Origin: Actinopolyspora alba
GTDB taxonomy: Bacteria > Actinomycetota > Actinomycetes > Mycobacteriales > Pseudonocardiaceae
Reading direction: 5' to 3'
Length of the DNA stretch: 64,000 nucleotides
NCBI RefSeq assembly: GCF_900112765.1
Contig: NZ_FOMZ01000015.1
Span: 62,001-126,000 of the forward strand
The first letter of the stretch is position 1; each line of letters opens with the position of its first letter. The translations under genes and the position numbers were made by a program. A model generated the notes under the pieces. That model was not told the DNA's origin, did not search any database, and was given only the letters and a program-made list of their open reading frames with translations. This document shows positions 63,567 through 64,000 of this stretch, piece by piece.

Positions 63567-64000
63567 ATGACCTCGCAGTCCCTACCTCTCGTCTTCGACG
63601 CGCCCAAGCGGGGGATGCCTCCCAGGCATCTCGCCGATCTGTCCGCGGAACAGCGTCGTGCCGCCGTTTCCGAACTGGGTGAGAAGCCGTTCCGCGCACG
63701 GCAACTCGCGCAGCACTACTTCGGCAGGCTCACGGCCGATGTGTGGTCGATGAGTGATGTCCCGGCCTCCAGCAGGCAGGTGCTGGCGAACGAACTGCTG
63801 CCCACGCTGTTGACCGCCGTGAACAACCTCGACACGGACGAGGGGGAGACCCGCAAGACGTTGTGGCGGGCTCACGACGGGACCACCCTGGAAAGCGTTC
63901 TGATGCGCTATCCGGAACGGGCCACCGTCTGCATCTCCAGCCAGGCGGGTTGTGGCATGGCCTGCCCGTTCTGTGCCACCGGGCAGGGAGGTCTGCAGCG
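63567..64000 (+). CDS. rlmN: 23S rRNA/tRNA adenosine-C2 methyltransferase RlmN (partial, 5' part)
   Basis: The window ends inside this gene; 144 complete codons are present. It is a radical SAM enzyme that methylates A2503 of 23S rRNA and A37 of some tRNAs. The N-terminal domain [16 protein letters not shown] and [16 protein letters not shown] leads to [23 protein letters not shown], where C129, C133 and C136 form the C-x3-C-x2-C that holds the 4Fe-4S cluster. The ATG at 63567 is the first codon of the conserved protein. It corresponds to Rv2880c, next to cdsA in mycobacteria. Confidence 0.93.
   Translation, partial: MTSQSLPLVFDAPKRGMPPRHLADLSAEQRRAAVSELGEKPFRARQLAQHYFGRLTADVWSMSDVPASSRQVLANELLPTLLTAVNNLDTDEGETRKTLWRAHDGTTLESVLMRYPERATVCISSQAGCGMACPFCATGQGGLQ

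Overview
The window is 64 kb of very GC-rich DNA with many GTG and TTG starts, dense genes and good purine-rich ribosome binding sites. Gene content and order point to a sporulating actinomycete of the Pseudonocardiales type (Actinopolyspora or Saccharopolyspora are plausible; this is inference). The order gpsA-ddl-thiL-ung-recG-pyc-rsmD-coaD, then rnc-fpg-acyP-smc-ftsY-amt-glnB-ffh-rpsP-rimM-trmD-rplS-lepB-rnhB-yraN-comM-dprA-xerC-rpsB-tsf-pyrH-frr-cdsA-rlmN, matches the Mycobacterium tuberculosis block Rv2982c to Rv2880c. Most of the window is therefore conserved chromosomal backbone. A WhiG-type sigma factor is an addition typical of spore formers.

Layout. 1-8.6 kb: end of gpsA, a PLP-dependent sulfur amino acid lyase followed by cysteine dioxygenase, a divergent GNAT/MocR pair, ddl, a DUF3515 lipoprotein-like protein, a stand-alone Lrp ligand-binding domain, thiL, ung and rpmB. 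9-18.5 kb: a DhaL-domain protein, recG, pyruvate carboxylase, rsmD and coaD. 18.5-21.7 kb: a GNAT enzyme, a secreted guanyl-specific ribonuclease, a two-TM potassium channel with RCK domain and a DivIVA-like coiled-coil protein. 22-31 kb: DUF177-rpmF-rnc-fpg, a decayed asnB fragment, a P-loop kinase, a Ser/Thr/Pro-rich anchored protein, acyP and smc. 31-42.4 kb: a sodium:solute symporter with anmK (cell-wall sugar recycling), ftsY, amtB-glnB, a P-loop ATPase, a DEAD-box helicase and ffh. 42.6-54.7 kb: amidohydrolase, CPBP protease, rpsP-khpA-rimM-trmD, rplS, lepB-rnhB-DUF2469, yraN-comM-dprA and xerC. 54.6-64 kb: whiG, a divergent M23-like secreted protein, rpsB-tsf, pyrH-frr-cdsA, a methyltransferase, a small membrane protein, a DtxR-family regulator and the 5' part of rlmN.

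Functionally the backbone combines translation and ribosome maturation (rpmB, rpmF, rpsP, rplS, rpsB, tsf, frr, rimM, trmD, rsmD, rlmN), protein targeting (ffh, ftsY, lepB), DNA maintenance (ung, fpg, recG, smc, rnhB, dprA, comM, xerC) and nitrogen sensing (amtB-glnB).

The least expected signals are non-coding. (1) A 287-bp insertion, flanked by ACC on both sides, splits the C-terminal remnant of an asparagine synthetase gene. A diverged copy of its core lies 16 kb away between rpmB and the DhaL gene, so this is a small mobile element that has not been named here. (2) An 18-base poly-C tract separates rimM and trmD. (3) Two strong hairpins precede the P-loop ATPase that sits where glnD is expected. 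(4) Overlapping alternative hairpins and an intrinsic terminator end four bases before the pyrH ribosome binding site, which suggests attenuation. No complete CRISPR array, prophage, rRNA or tRNA gene was seen, and I see no large novel gene system in this window.
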